Assembly (NCBI GenBank): GCA_951804985.1
Contig: OX638133.1
Coordinates: forward strand, 74,406,367 to 74,470,366
Length of the DNA stretch: 64,000 nucleotides
Direction: 5' to 3'
From: Dryomyza anilis
Taxonomy: Eukaryota > Arthropoda > Insecta > Diptera > Dryomyzidae
A program made the position numbers and the translations under genes. Positions 1 through 11,074 of the stretch are shown piece after piece. The notes under the pieces were generated by a model. It was not told where the DNA came from. It saw only the letters and a program-made list of their open reading frames with translations, and searched no databases. How positions within the stretch are numbered: the stretch's first letter is position 1; every line of letters starts with the position of its first letter.

Positions 1-481
1 CCTTAATTGTTTTACCTTTAAACTAAGACAAATAATACAATTAATTACAAAAATATAATTTAATACAAAATTTAAATTAAAAAAATATTTTTCCCAAATT
101 ACAAATTTTTGTAACCAAAAAATAGATATTGTTTCATCATATAAACTAAACATCAATATTTAACTAAACAAATAACAAAAGAATAAAAAAACGGAACAAA
201 AACCTTACAATAGAACCCCAACCGGAAGTTGCCGTTTACCGTAGCATCAGGTGGCATGTGTTGGCGCCAGACACACGCAACACAAAAACTCTCTGCAAGT
301 GAAGGCAATTTTTCATTTTCAAAAGCAACGTCAAGCGTCGTGCAACAACAGCCGAACATATTTAAAAAGGACACATTTTAAACTCTTTAATGCGACACCG
401 CAAAGAAGCAACGCAGCACCGTTGAGTTGCACGTCGTCGTCGTCCCCAAAACCGGAAGTCCTGCTGCTGCCATGCAAAACA
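1..481 (+). other. Upstream flank and possible 5' leader of the Q/H-rich gene
   Basis: Bases 1-200 are AT-rich with nothing recognisable. From about 200 the sequence becomes much richer in G+C and CAG/CAA, as in fly leaders or exons. The frame of the downstream ATG at 482 is open back to about 251 but has no earlier ATG. Three short upstream ORFs start at 256 (stop 381), 390 (stop about 425) and 472 (stop 498, overlapping the proposed start), so if this is leader it could dampen translation. The 5' end and any upstream splice site are not determined; part of this stretch could instead be coding in a longer exon. Confidence 0.4.
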
Positions 482-566
482 ATGGAAATGGATGTTAATC
501 TTGCGAAAATAAGCGCCATTGAGTTGGTCAACGTTGCCGCGTCAGCGTCGCCGGCGACATTAAATG
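482..566 (+). CDS. First coding exon of an unidentified Q/H-rich protein (partial gene)
   Basis: The proposed start ATG at 482 has a fly-like context (AAAACAATGG) and encodes 28 residues beginning MEMDVNLAKISAIELV. The exon stops one base into a codon at 566, followed by GTAGGT, a good donor. Joining that single G to the exon at 4392 makes a Val codon and keeps the long Gln/His-rich frame open. The neighbouring alternative donor (GTAACA at 571) would hit a stop after about 16 codons, which favours the 567 donor. The peptide is unremarkable, with no signal peptide or known motif. I do not recognise the protein. The start is chosen on Kozak context and because no earlier in-frame ATG exists; an exon further upstream could still join in this frame. 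Confidence 0.55.
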
Positions 567-1450
567 GTAGGTAACAAACACAATGACATCGGTGCACTGA
601 GACAAACAAATTTAAATTATTTTAAATTTAATTTTGATAATTTTTGATTTAATTTTAATAATAAATTTTATTTTTAATTTAAAAACAACATTTCAAAATG
701 TATGCCTCATTAATGTTTGAATTTATTTTGAGTATGTTTGCATTCGATTGAACTATTTAAATTTAGTAGATAGTTGGCAATTAAATTTAGTAGGTATGAA
801 GTTTAGATACATATAACGTAAACAAATTATAATTTAATTTATTCAAATTTGATATAAATATGTTAATATAAATAATATAAATATGTTCCTATTAAATTTC
901 AATATGTTTGTACTTAATTTTTTATAGAATTCGAAGTAAAAGATTATTCATTCAAACTTTTACTTTGACTTCTTTTTAAAATGTGTCCATTTGAAATAAA
1001 TATATCTAATTGTGTATTAAATTTATAAATTTTTGTAACCAATTTACACGGATTTGCATTAAGTTTAAATCCGTACGCGTTCAATTTAAATAGGTGACCT
1101 TGGATTTATTTTGAATAATAATAGAATTTTATTTCTATTATTAAATTGTAAGATATTGTATTGAAAATATTTTGACATTAAAATATGTTCATTGATTTTA
1201 AATATTTACACTAAATGCATAATCATTAAGTCTAGTAGAAATGTACCATCTGTAAATTTCTTCGAGAACACTCTATTAGAATAATATAGAATGGATTTAC
1301 ATCATATGAACAAATAGTTCAAAATCACAGAAACCAAATTTCTACCATATGTGAAAAACGAATTTCTATCACATTGTGTAGTAAAATCATGACAAATAAA
1401 TACAAATTTGTGAAAATGAAAAAATATTGTAATAAAAATAACTATAGCTT

Positions 1451-1756
1451 AGCCGCGGTAGTTCAGTGTTTAGTGCGTTGGACTGCGAGCCAAAAGGTCC
1501 CCGGTTCAAGCCTAGACTGGGGCTAACAACATCTTTTCATAGAAACATTTTTCTATACCGCGCTACCTCTCGGCAGTAAATGGCAAACCTACAAGAGTAA
1601 AACCATTGCCTATGAAAAGCTCTCACCCGCCGTTCGGATTCGGCAATAAACTGTAGGTCCCACCACTTTGAGTACAAATATAACACGCACAGCTCAAAAT
1701 GGTGAGAGAGCTCGACCGAAGTTCTATACAGGACTGTAGCGCCAAACTATTATTAT
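1451..1756 (+). mobile_element. tRNA-derived SINE, copy 1
   Basis: It starts AGCCGCGGTAGTTCAG, a tRNA-like head with a slightly decayed A box. About 50 bp on comes a B-box-like GGTTCAAGCC. A non-tRNA body of about 220 bp follows, ending ...CGCCAAACTATTATTATA before T/A-rich sequence. The same head, body and 3' end occur in the opposite orientation at 15137-15436, which defines a dispersed family of about 300 bp. Internal RNA polymerase III promoter boxes are expected for such elements. No clear target-site duplication was found. Confidence 0.85.
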
Positions 1757-2039
1757 ATTTTTATTTATTTAAAAGTTCCGAAATATGTATTATATGAGTA
1801 TATTCTATATTTATGTTAATGTTATTTAAATGTAAATAAATACTACATCTACATTATGTATTTATTTAAAAGGCGAGAACTTTGCAATATAACAAATATA
1901 TTTTTCTTTGATAAAGAAGTTACAAAATATGATACCAAGAACAGTTCTGACGACTGAGAAGAATCTGAAGTTTTTCACGTTTTATTTATCACTTGTACCA
2001 AATATAAATAAAATTTGCGCTCGCAAAAAATCGTTTGTC

Positions 2040-2800
2040 TTACACAAAAAAAAATTCTTCAATAATTCATCATCAGGGTGAATTTATTCATAAATATTAA
2101 GAATTTTTCACCAACTACCAGATTCATCATATTGATACCACCGTTCATTAAATGAACATCATAGTAAAGAACGAAATTTACAATGAATTTTGATGAATTT
2201 GTTCATAATCATATTGATGAATTTGTTCATAATATTTATGAATATAATATTTTTTACAAATTAAAAAAAAAAAAATTCTTTAGAAAATAAAATAGTTCGA
2301 AAACAGTGTTGTTGTAAAAACTTTATTAAATAAATAACAAAAAAAAAATCGAAAAAAAATTCAAAAAAATTTAATATTTTTTTTATATATAACTTTTTAT
2401 TAAAAAATAAGTTGTAATTACATATAAATATATAATAAAATATTTTACTAATTTATGCATGTCGAGCAAGCATTATATAAAAAATAACACACAAGAACTA
2501 CTTGAGAACTGAGAAGTACGGCAAAAATAAACGGAAAATAAATATTTTGATTGAAAATTTTATGAAGAGCATTCTTTAATATGAAATAAAATATATTGTA
2601 TTTTATGTTCTTGTTCTTTAATATGATGAAACGTATTTTTCACATACAGTTCATCATATTGAAGAACACTTTTTCGACAGTTACCACGCGTTCATCAAAT
2701 TTATGATCGCATTCATAACATTGGTGGCGTTTGTCATTAATATTATAAATGGTTCTTCAATACAATGAATCATGGTTTGATGAACGGAATTCATCAATGT
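2040..2800. repeat. Degenerate ATGAATTTGTTCATAA-type repeats
   Basis: Two clusters (2040-2290 and 2630-2800) contain many short variants of TTCATCAT, ATGAATTTGTTCAT and TTCTTCAATA on both strands, including hairpin-forming pairs. The pattern looks like a decayed MITE or simple-repeat field. No termini or target duplication could be fixed, and no coding content is seen. Confidence 0.35.
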
Positions 2801-2916
2801 ACATTTTTTCTGTGTATATTCTTTCTGTTGCTTAGAATTCGTTTTCACTTGCATATTCGCAATACGTTCATTAGCTATGTTCACGAATTTCGAATAGCTA
2901 AAAATGCAGAAAACAA

Positions 2917-3110
2917 ATACTTACTACAGTTTATTCAATATGTAGAAAAGAATTTTCTACTACTTTGTGTAGTAAAATTAAATCAGATTAATACAACTGC
3001 ATTTAAAAATTGGAAAAATTTAGTAGAACAACATTTTTCAAAAGAAATGCATAACTGTTGTAAAATTTACTACAGTAATTTGTTCAGTGTGCTATACGCT
3101 TTCTACAAAC
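2917..3110 (-). repeat. TACTACA-type dispersed repeat, intron copy
   Basis: On the minus strand this stretch shares wording with 39580-39740 and 40150-40290 (+): a TACTACATTTTG-like block, then TTTTACTACACAA, then AAATTCGTTTTCTACATATTG. A weaker relative sits at 1310-1420. The family is dispersed, AT-rich and non-coding, and its full length is unknown. Confidence 0.5.
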
Positions 3111-3559
3111 TTTGATTTATCTGTGTGTTTTTGGAAATATGCCCAAAAATGTGTATAGATCATTTCATTATTATTTTTTGATTTGGACACATTGAATACA
3201 AAATTGTTGCGCCAACCAACTAATTACTTATGTAGTGCTCACAACTGTCCAGAAAATTTTAACAAAAACTAAAAAGGTTACAGTTTGTACTACAGTCAAT
3301 TATTTATCTTATTAAGGTAATAGTATTTTTTTATGAAAATATAACAATAAAAAAATGATATTGAAACTTAAAAAAGCAGGACAAATGACATATTTCTATT
3401 GTAAAAACATTCAACAGGATTTACGCCTTAATTTATACTTAGTTGTTTTCTGAGTGTATATGAAATTTAAATTATATAATTATATAAGTTAGTCAAGTTT
3501 ATTTAATAATAAACCAGTAAAATATATTTTTATATAAGCACAAAACTTATTTAGAGAGT

Positions 3560-4320
3560 GTGCCAGTTTTTTTGGAGACTAATGTAAAATGTCGGGTTTC
3601 AAACGTTCGCAATATCGATAATCAAAAACAGTAATCAGTCGAAAAATCAGCTGTTGGTTCGATGACATTGAATTTAGAATACTTGAAAATTTGATAAATT
3701 TAATATTAAAATCTGTATTACCGACATATTCAGATACATATTTGAAACAAACTTACACAAACTCTAAATTGGCGGTTTTTAACCAATCCCTATTTGGTAA
3801 TCTATTATCTGAAAAGTCGATAATTAGTCGAATAATCTTCTGTTTGTTAGGATTCATTCAATTAAGTTTGCTCAAAAATGTGCTTAATTGAATTGATTAC
3901 ATCATTACCGACAAATTTAGTTTAGTTTCCGTATTTAGACGTTTTCGTATGCAGCTCTAATAGTATTTTGTATTATTCAATGAAATTTACAGATTAAAAC
4001 CATAACTTATTATATTTAATTATTTCAAAAACAAAGATATTTATTAAAATTTTTAATTGTAAATTATACTTGAATTTAGGGTGTTTTAGAATTCGACTAA
4101 ATTGGTAACTAAACTTAATTTTGTCGGTAATGCAGTGTTTACTTTTCAATTTAACAAATTTTCGAACAGACGAAATTTAACTAAATTTGATGACAGCAAA
4201 CATAAATATGATAATTGATTGATTACGGACTTTAACAACTACCGGTTACTGTATTGTGATCGAATGAAAACTCATTCAAATTAGTTTAATCAGAAATTTA
4301 GTCGAATTCTCACACATCCT
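3560..4320. mobile_element. Foldback / MITE-like region in intron 1
   Basis: An ATTACCGACAAATTTAGTTTAG block near 3903-3925 recurs inverted near 4100-4135 with a few mismatches. GAATTCGACTAAATT near 4090 recurs inverted as AATTTAGTCGAATTC near 4292-4306. The AGTCGAAAAATC/AGTCGAATAATC words at about 3637 and 3828 are also paired. Several overlapping inverted repeats like this suggest a decayed foldback element lying just upstream of the exon 2 acceptor. Confidence 0.45.
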
Positions 4321-4391
4321 TAGTATAAATGAATTCAAATTGAAATTAGTTATTCACAATTATATTTGAATATTTTTTTATTATTTTACAG

Positions 4392-4999
4392 TGTACCCTC
4401 AACAACAGCAGTCCTTCCATCAACAGCAGCAGCAACATAATCAGCAACATCATCTGCAACTACATCACCTGCACAACAACCACCAACATCTTCAGCATTC
4501 GCCACATCATCAACCTCATCACCATCACCATTATCATCAACACAACAACAATGGTTCGACGGAGCGCTCCTTGCGCAACTTGATTCCGCTCACCTGCGCC
4601 TCATCACCACAGTCAACGCCACCAGCAGCGCCAAGCGGTTGTTGCGGTCTGCTGGCACGTCTTCTGCGGTGCTCCGCGCGTAATGCGGGTCGCACCGCCA
4701 GCAGCAGCATTGGCGACTACAATAGCTTCGGTGCATTGAATGGTGCTAATGGCGCTGTCGGTCATATAGGCGGTTGTGGTTTTAATACCCACCATGGAGG
4801 TAATAATGGTGGTCTCGGTGGTGTAGTTGGTCTTGGTGGTATTAATGGTGGCGGCATCAGCAGCATCAGCGCTCATTGTGCGTCGTCGTCGTCATCGACA
4901 CGCAAATCGCATCATCGTCGCACGCCGCAGGAAGTATATTTCGAAAGTCGTGGCAAGTCGTGCAAGAAACTTTTGAAATTCAATGGCAGCTCGAATAAG
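4392..4999 (+). CDS. Second coding exon: Gln/His-rich, Gly-rich, basic-tail segment of an unidentified protein
   Basis: The acceptor is TTTTACAG at 4391 and the donor is AAG|GTTAGT at 4999/5000, ending in phase 0. Joined to exon 1 it gives residues 29-231. In order these are: a Gln/His-rich low-complexity tract (about 31-82, CAG/CAA/CAT opa-type repeats); a Ser/Pro stretch; a Cys/Leu/Arg motif GCCGLLARLLRC (111-122), which could be a membrane-proximal or lipid-modified site (inference only); a Gly/Asn-rich run (about 147-183); poly-Ser; and a basic segment RRTPQEVYFESRGKSCKKLL that is not low-complexity and is the best handle for a homology search. G+C is much higher than in the flanks, which supports real coding sequence. 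The frame continues 22 codons past the donor to a stop at 5065, so intron retention would truncate the product. I do not recognise the family. This is probably the N-terminal region of a larger fly protein whose other exons lie outside the window. Confidence 0.75.
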
Positions 5000-5266
5000 G
5001 TTAGTAGTACCACCTATCATCCCATAGTATTACTGTATTTCCTATTTATATTTTTTTGTACTTAGTGTAAGAGGTTTAGAAAGACCAAAATGAAATCTTT
5101 TGTTTTCTTTCGCATTTTTCGTTTGAAAATATATTGTTTAATATGATATATTATTGTAGTAGATAATTTTAAACTTGATACAAAACGAGAATAAAACATC
5201 CCATATATCATCAAGTCTATATAATGATGTATGGAACCGACCGAGATCGGTCATCTGCTCTTAAGT
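5000..5266 (+). other. Start of the next intron, no other feature
   Basis: It begins GTTAGT directly after exon 2. It is AT-rich and ends at the hAT-like insertion. Nothing else is seen. Confidence 0.4.
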
Positions 5267-5274
5267 GTACGTAT

Positions 5275-5971
5275 TAGACATCTGCACAAATGAATTTAAA
5301 GTTTACTCTACAAAATACGCACTACTGCACTCTACAGTATTGAGAGCATTTTGCAATGGCAGTAGTGCGGTCTCCTCCAGCAACTTCACTGCAGTATTCG
5401 TTTCATTAGTGTCAAGTACAGTTTTCACATTTTTTTATGGTTTAAAAAACAAAACCAAATGATAATACTCTTACTGTACATGCAACGAATACAATGAGTA
5501 CTGTAGTAATATAAATTAGTGAAGTCTTTTCCAGCAACTTGACTTCACTGCAGTATTTGTTTCATTAGTGTCAAGTACTGTCAACACATTTTTTTCAAAA
5601 CATTCAATGTTTGTACTCTCGCTGAACATGCAACAAATACAGTGAGTGCAGCGAGTAAGCGCAACAAGTAACGAGTGAGAAAACGAACATTGAAATCAAC
5701 AAAAAATCTGCCGCTCGGCGTCCGACGGCAAATATGTTGTTGTCGGTTTATTTCAGCAGTTCATTTCAGTATTTGAATTTTATTGCACATCATTACAGAC
5801 CTCTTCACTACAACTACGTCTTGTTTCTGTTTTGTTTTGACAGTACTTGTGCTTTGTTGTTGTGAGCAACACATTAATTTGATTTTCAAGCATAGAGTCG
5901 GCGACAGTAAATGTTTTGAAATAAAATGAATGTCTTGAAGTGGGTTTCAAATGCATTTGTGCAGATGTCTA
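5275..5971. mobile_element. hAT-like non-autonomous DNA transposon (697 bp)
   Basis: The termini are TAGACATCTGCACAAATG and its exact reverse complement at the far end. The flanking octamers GTACGTAT (5267-5274) and ATACATAT (5972-5979) match at 6 of 8 positions, as expected for an old 8-bp hAT target-site duplication. The interior has a direct repeat: CACTGCAGTATTNGTTTCATTAGTGTCAAGTAC appears near 5388-5420 and 5544-5580. No transposase reading frame is present, so it is a non-autonomous derivative. Confidence 0.75.
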
Positions 5972-5979
5972 ATACATAT

Positions 5980-7255
5980 ACCACATATAATGCGAAAACT
6001 GAATAACATTTTTTTGAAACTACCTTCCTTATTTTATGCTAAAACATTTAAGAACATCGCAAAGTGACTTGTGGTATCAGAAAAAATCCAAAATGTACTG
6101 TTTTGGAATTCTGCCTATAATTCGATCAAAAGACAATGTAAAATTGTTGAACACAAACAACTCAACGGTGTAGACCCTAACTAATTTAAAAATAAATTTC
6201 AAAGATATTTTAATTATGTCCACCTATTTTTTAAAGTTTTATCAAAATATTTACCACATTACTTCACATTGTTTTATAATTTATTAATTTAAACAAGTAA
6301 CTTTTTAATAAATAAAATACCAAAGTATTTATTCGCAAATCTACTTAAAATATCATCATCTTCTGAATGAATCTCTCTTGGCCAAACATTTGCTTTGATG
6401 TTTTCTTTAATATTTTCCACTTCATTTCACTTAACAAAACAAAGTCTGCCTCAATGCTATGCATCTCTTATTTTCTGCAAGTTTTGTCATTCTTTGAGGT
6501 CAAGTGAACCTTTATAATTTTGTAAACTTTTTCTTACACTCTAAGAAAATGAAAAATGTTGTCAAATACAGACCAAAGCCATTAACCTAACCTTAGCAAA
6601 CACCCAGTCTACCCAGGTTTTTCTGCCCTCCGGACTGTCTTGTCTTTGTGGCGCATTTTTTTACACAAACTTTCAACAAAGAAATTTTACATTTTTTTTC
6701 GCATTCCCTATTTTGTTGACTTCGAAAGTACAGACGTAGATAGTGCTGATGTTTTTACCAAACGGGGTTTTCAGCACTTTTCTGAATGTCCAAAAATGCA
6801 GTTTAGACAGACAAAGATGATGACGATGAAGAGTACTACAAAAGTTACTGAAAAGGTAGTCAAGATAAATGTTGTCTCATTTATCTATGTCTAGTTAGTA
6901 AACATTTCACAGTAGTTTTGGTGATGATTTCATGAAATTCTATTTAAGTTTATCGTAGAGTAATTTCAAATTTAAGTAGCGTATACTATATAGTAATCTA
7001 TAGCTTGAGAAATAAAATGCCTTATCTTTAAATTAACGTAATTTTTTAAACCTTTCACACAACAAAACAATGCAAAGTAATTGAATGGCTTGACTGCGGC
7101 ATGGCTTATCTTATGAAAGGACTCATCGGATACGCCAAGAAGGATGCGCAATCTCAAGTAATAAATTCCAATTTTATTTAGTTGCTGAAGCAGCAAAGCA
7201 CCCTTGTCATCATCATCGTCGTCGTCATTGCAGGCTTCTTTCAACTACTCGTTGA
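5980..7255. other. No feature recognised
   Basis: AT-rich unique-looking sequence. Open frames of up to 90 codons (for example 6640-6894 and 6972-7244) show no domain, codon bias or splice-site support. Confidence 0.4.
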
Positions 7256-7259
7256 TAGT

Positions 7260-8960
7260 ACACTGTAAAGAAAATTCGTATTTTTTCTCACCCTTGTCAT
7301 ATGAACACTTTAAACATTAACACTTTAAAATCACAGCTAAAGTGCTGCTCCTCAGATGGGGCACTCTTTATACTGCACAGTTGCATTCTAGAAGTTTCCA
7401 CAAACTGCTACACATCACTGTAATATGTATTGCTTTTAAACTGTCTCCATCTCTCTAACACTTATGTGCAACGCAGATTCTAGAAGTTTCCATAAACTCT
7501 ATACTAATCGAGAATTCGTTTTGCTAAGTCGATATATTCATCTCCTTCACACTTGTGTCCTTCACAATTGTGTCCTTCACACTTGTGTCCTTCACACTTA
7601 TGTCCCTCACACTTATGTGTATTTCCTCAGTACTCAGCATGACCGTCAAGTCTCTTTCTAACTCATTGCGTCATCTATCAACTTCTTTAACTATCAAATT
7701 TAACAATTTACTTGACATTGTTCGCTTACGAGATGAATTTGTGCAAATTAAAATCACAACTGAAGAATTCTTCCCAAAAACTGCAGAGACGGACTCTACA
7801 AGTTTCTACAAACTTCTACAAGTCACCAGAATCTGCATTACTCGGAAAAAATGTGTATCTCCATTTACACTAATCGAGAGTCCGTGATACTCATATCCAA
7901 TTTCCACCTCTTTTTAACTCATGTGTTTTATTTCCTCAGTATGCTGAATGCTCTTCCGTCTCTTTTTAACTCATTTCCACTTCTTTCGCACTCATGTGTT
8001 TTATTTCTTCAGTATGTTAAATGATCTTACATCTCTTTTTAAATCATTCCCATTTTTAATAACGATTCTCACTATAATTTCTAACAACTACTTCAAGTCT
8101 ACAATTTAAGTTGACATTGTTCACTTTGTACGGGTCCACTTTAAAATCACAACTGACTGCCTCGGATATGGCACTCTAATATATTGTATAGCCGGTTTCT
8201 AGAAGTTTCAACAAACTTCTAAACTTTACCAGAATACGTATTGTTTGTAAACTGAACTCTTACAATTATGTGCAACACATAGACGGATTCCAGAAGATAC
8301 TACAAATTTATTTTGTATTGTTCTGATCTTCCATATGATTCTCACTCACTGCCTCAGTTGCAGTGAATAATCTTCCGTTTCTTTCTAACGCATTGCCTCA
8401 TCTAACATCTTCTCTAACTATAAATTCAAACTGAATTACTATGCCTCGGATACGGTATTCTTTTTTATTCTATCGTCGAATTCTAGAAGTTTCATCAAAC
8501 TTCTACACTTGATCGGAATCCGTAAACCCGTAATCTGAACTATTACAATTATGTGCAACACATAGACGGATTCTAGAAGATACCGCCAACATCATTTTTA
8601 TTGTTCTGATCCTCCATTTCATTCTGGCTCATTGCCTCAGGTGTGGTGCATAAACTTCGGTTTCCTTCTAACGCATTTCATCATCCAACATCTTTTCTAA
8701 CTATATAACAACAATTTTATTTGGCATTGTCCGCTCTTGAGCTGCATTTGTTAACTTGAAAATTACAATTGAAATACTTCCCATCAGATGCGATACATTT
8801 AAAATGGTTCGGATTCTAGAAGTTTCCTAAAACTTCTGCACTTCAGCAGCCAACTTTTTCACTTTATATGATAATTATTCTCGTAAGCTATCTATAGATA
8901 TAGATATCTCTCTTACACTTAATTACAATGCATTGAATGATTCTAGAAGTTTCCACAAAA
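7260..8960 (+). repeat. Diverged tandem repeat carrying heat-shock-element trimers
   Basis: Related blocks recur over about 1.7 kb, combining CTCGGATATGGCACTCT-like, TTCTAGAAGTTTCNNCAAACTTCTACA-like, ACAATTATGTGCAACACATAGACGGATTC-like and CGTCTCTTTCTAACTCATTGCCTCATCT-like segments in a consistent order. TTCTAGAAGTTTC occurs exactly at 7386, 7478, 8197, 8481, 8814 and 8941, with a decayed copy at 7794. Spacing is irregular (about 90-400 bp). Each exact copy fits the canonical HSF-binding pattern TTCnnGAAnnTTC. There is no coding capacity. Open frames such as 7555-7887 look like chance. Confidence 0.7.
7386..7398 (+). promoter_or_regulatory. Heat-shock element trimer (first of six exact copies)
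   Basis: TTCTAGAAGTTTC matches TTCnnGAAnnTTC at every fixed position. The other exact copies start at 7478, 8197, 8481, 8814 and 8941. Whether heat-shock factor binds here is inference. Confidence 0.5.
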
Positions 8961-10600
8961 ATAACATAAAAAATATCATTAATACAATGTTATAAAAACT
9001 GCTACAAAATAGATATTTTCAAATAATCGATGTAACTGACAAAAACCTATTGATATCTCTAAAAATGTGTGATAAAATAAATATTATAATTTAATTAATG
9101 ATATTATTTATGTTCCGGTATTATTAATGAAAAATTATGAATCAAATTTGATAAATCATGGCATCCGCATTTACTTCGTCGTATTTCATTTTATTATTTG
9201 ACATTATAGAAAAGACTTTCTCAATCATTTTTCATTTTGATGAAAAAATACAAATGCTTTAAAATAAAGAAGAATTATCCATTAAATAAGTTCCAGTTTT
9301 CAGTAAAAGGTTAAACTTAGTTTAAACTTTTCTATATTTTTAAGGTCCAGTTTTTCAGTGCTAGTTTAAACTTAGTTTAAACATTTCAAATTTTTAAAAG
9401 TCTATCGTTTCTAATGAAATAAATTTACAGACTAAATAACAGTTATATATAGTTCTATTGTTCCTCACCATAACTGCGGAATGTCGTTTTACAGACATAG
9501 GGACAATAATTACACCGTAAATATCTCATTTTGAATATTTGTGATATGTTGACTAAAGACGATATGACATCTATTTTAAACGAAAATAAATTTGAAGACG
9601 TAACTGAAAAACCTTTTCTGAATAATGTTATGAAAAGCAACATTCTTTATTTTAACTTTTTGTTTTAATTTTTTTATGTGTACTACTTTCTTCGTCATAC
9701 GTCTTCTTCTCAGGTACCTCAGCTACCCGTACCATTTTTTCGTTTCTATAAAAATAATACTTTCTATACATCTTCATCTTCTTTTCCTTCTACAACTTAT
9801 TCTTTATCATCTACTTTTTTCATAAACTCATACATTCTAATACCATTCTATACCACGAGACTTATCTCCTATTTTGTTCTCTTCATCGTTTACCACTTTG
9901 TCTACCCTCGTTTTCCACCCACCTTCGACCCATTATTTACCCTACTCTTTTGTAAATTTGAGTAGCATGAAAAATATGCCATTAAAGTAAATCCACTTGA
10001 ATTGACTTTTTACTACGCTCTGTTAAGTTGGCAGCATTGTATGTTAAAATCCTTAAAAACCCAGCCAAGCTCACTGTGCGCCCTGCCGTCGTAGAGCAAA
10101 GAGTCGACCGGAAATAGCGGAAGTCTGAGTGTGTGAATAGAAGTCGGCCGGATACACGAGTAAAAGTATGTTGGGGATTTTTTATTTTTATTTCTTACAA
10201 AATGCAGATACTCGTAAAATACATAAAAATCATAGAAAAACAAAATCTATAAAAAAAAGGAATCTCAACAAAACATCAGATCACATGTCGTTCCGTGGCA
10301 TTGATATCGTTGTCGACGGTTGGTTATTGGCATGGGACATGCCAGGTTATCTCTGCTAACTGTGGGTGTTGGCAGCACTTCCGGTTTCGAAAGGCCTACG
10401 GAAGTGGGTGCAAGCTACTGCTGACAAGATTTGGATTTTATTTGAGATTTGTTTTTTTTTTTGTCCCAAATCAATGCAAATGCAAAAATTTACATTTAAA
10501 TTAAATAAACATTGTTAAATTTGAAGTATTTTTGTTTTTAATGTAGGGAAATTATACACAAAATGGAATACTTGAGTGTAATAGTATACTTATGTATATA
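8960..10600. other. Mostly unique AT-rich sequence; short AAACTTAGTTTAAAC duplication
   Basis: A block with (C)TAGTTTAAACTTAGTTTAAAC-like wording, preceded by CCAGTTTTTCAGT, occurs twice (about 9291-9332 and 9350-9392), so it is a small tandem duplication. Around 10376-10406 the octamers CACTTCCG and CGGAAGTG form a short inverted pair. The G+C-richer patch 10040-10440 has open frames of 63-76 codons but no recognisable protein. Confidence 0.4.
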
Positions 10601-10602
10601 TA

Positions 10603-11074
10603 CAGGGCGTTTGGTTCATCAATGTCAATAATTCAGGGGATCATTCTATGACTCAAAAAAATAAGAAAAAGTTAAGTAAAAATATATCAAAGTCTGTAGG
10701 GTGATACAGGGTGTTAAAAAGGTGCATATTTCCAAAATGACAAAGTAAAAATTTGTTTTTCTTATATTTTTGTAAACTTCAACTTCAGGTTCCTTTAAAA
10801 AAAAAAGAAGAAATCATAGGGTTCGAAGATGTGATACACCATTGGAAAGGTAATAATTTTCTAAAACCAAACTTAAAAATTGTTATTTATTTATCAACAT
10901 ATTATACTTTATGACGAATTTTATTAACTAGATTATGTAAGTAATATGCATCCCTTAAACACCCTATATCTTAAACAGGGTGCAATTAGACATAATTTTA
11001 TTTAATATTTTCTTATTTTCTTGAGTCATTTAATGACCCCATGAATTATTGACATCGAAGAACCAAACACCCTG
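10603..11074. mobile_element. MITE with CAGGGTGTTTGGTTC termini and TA flanks (472 bp)
   Basis: The left end CAGGGCGTTTGGTTCATCAA and the inverted right end (GAACCAAACACCCTG, ending 11074) match with few mismatches over about 45 bp. TA dinucleotides flank both ends (10601-10602, 11075-11076), as in Tc1/mariner-type target duplications. Sub-terminal words (CAGGGTGTTAAAA / CTTAAACACCCT) repeat internally. There is no transposase. A third copy of the terminus starts at 12143, inside the right arm of the adjoining palindrome. Confidence 0.65.

Larger units (their letters stand above)
567..4391 (+). other. Intron 1 of the Q/H-rich gene
   Basis: It is bounded by GTAGGT at 567 and by a T-rich tract ending TTTTACAG at 4391. 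It is very AT-rich and holds a SINE (1451-1756), degenerate ATGAATTTGTTCAT-type repeats (2040-2290, 2630-2800), a TACTACA-type dispersed repeat (1310-1420, 2917-3080) and a foldback region (3560-4320). The remaining stretches (570-1300, 1760-2040, 2300-2630, 3110-3560) show no gene or structure beyond A/T runs. Confidence 0.5.

Noticed and set aside
10376..10406. Regulatory ETS-like palindrome (CACTTCCG/CGGAAGTG)
   Set aside because: Only an 8-bp inverted pair. No gene or conservation to support function.
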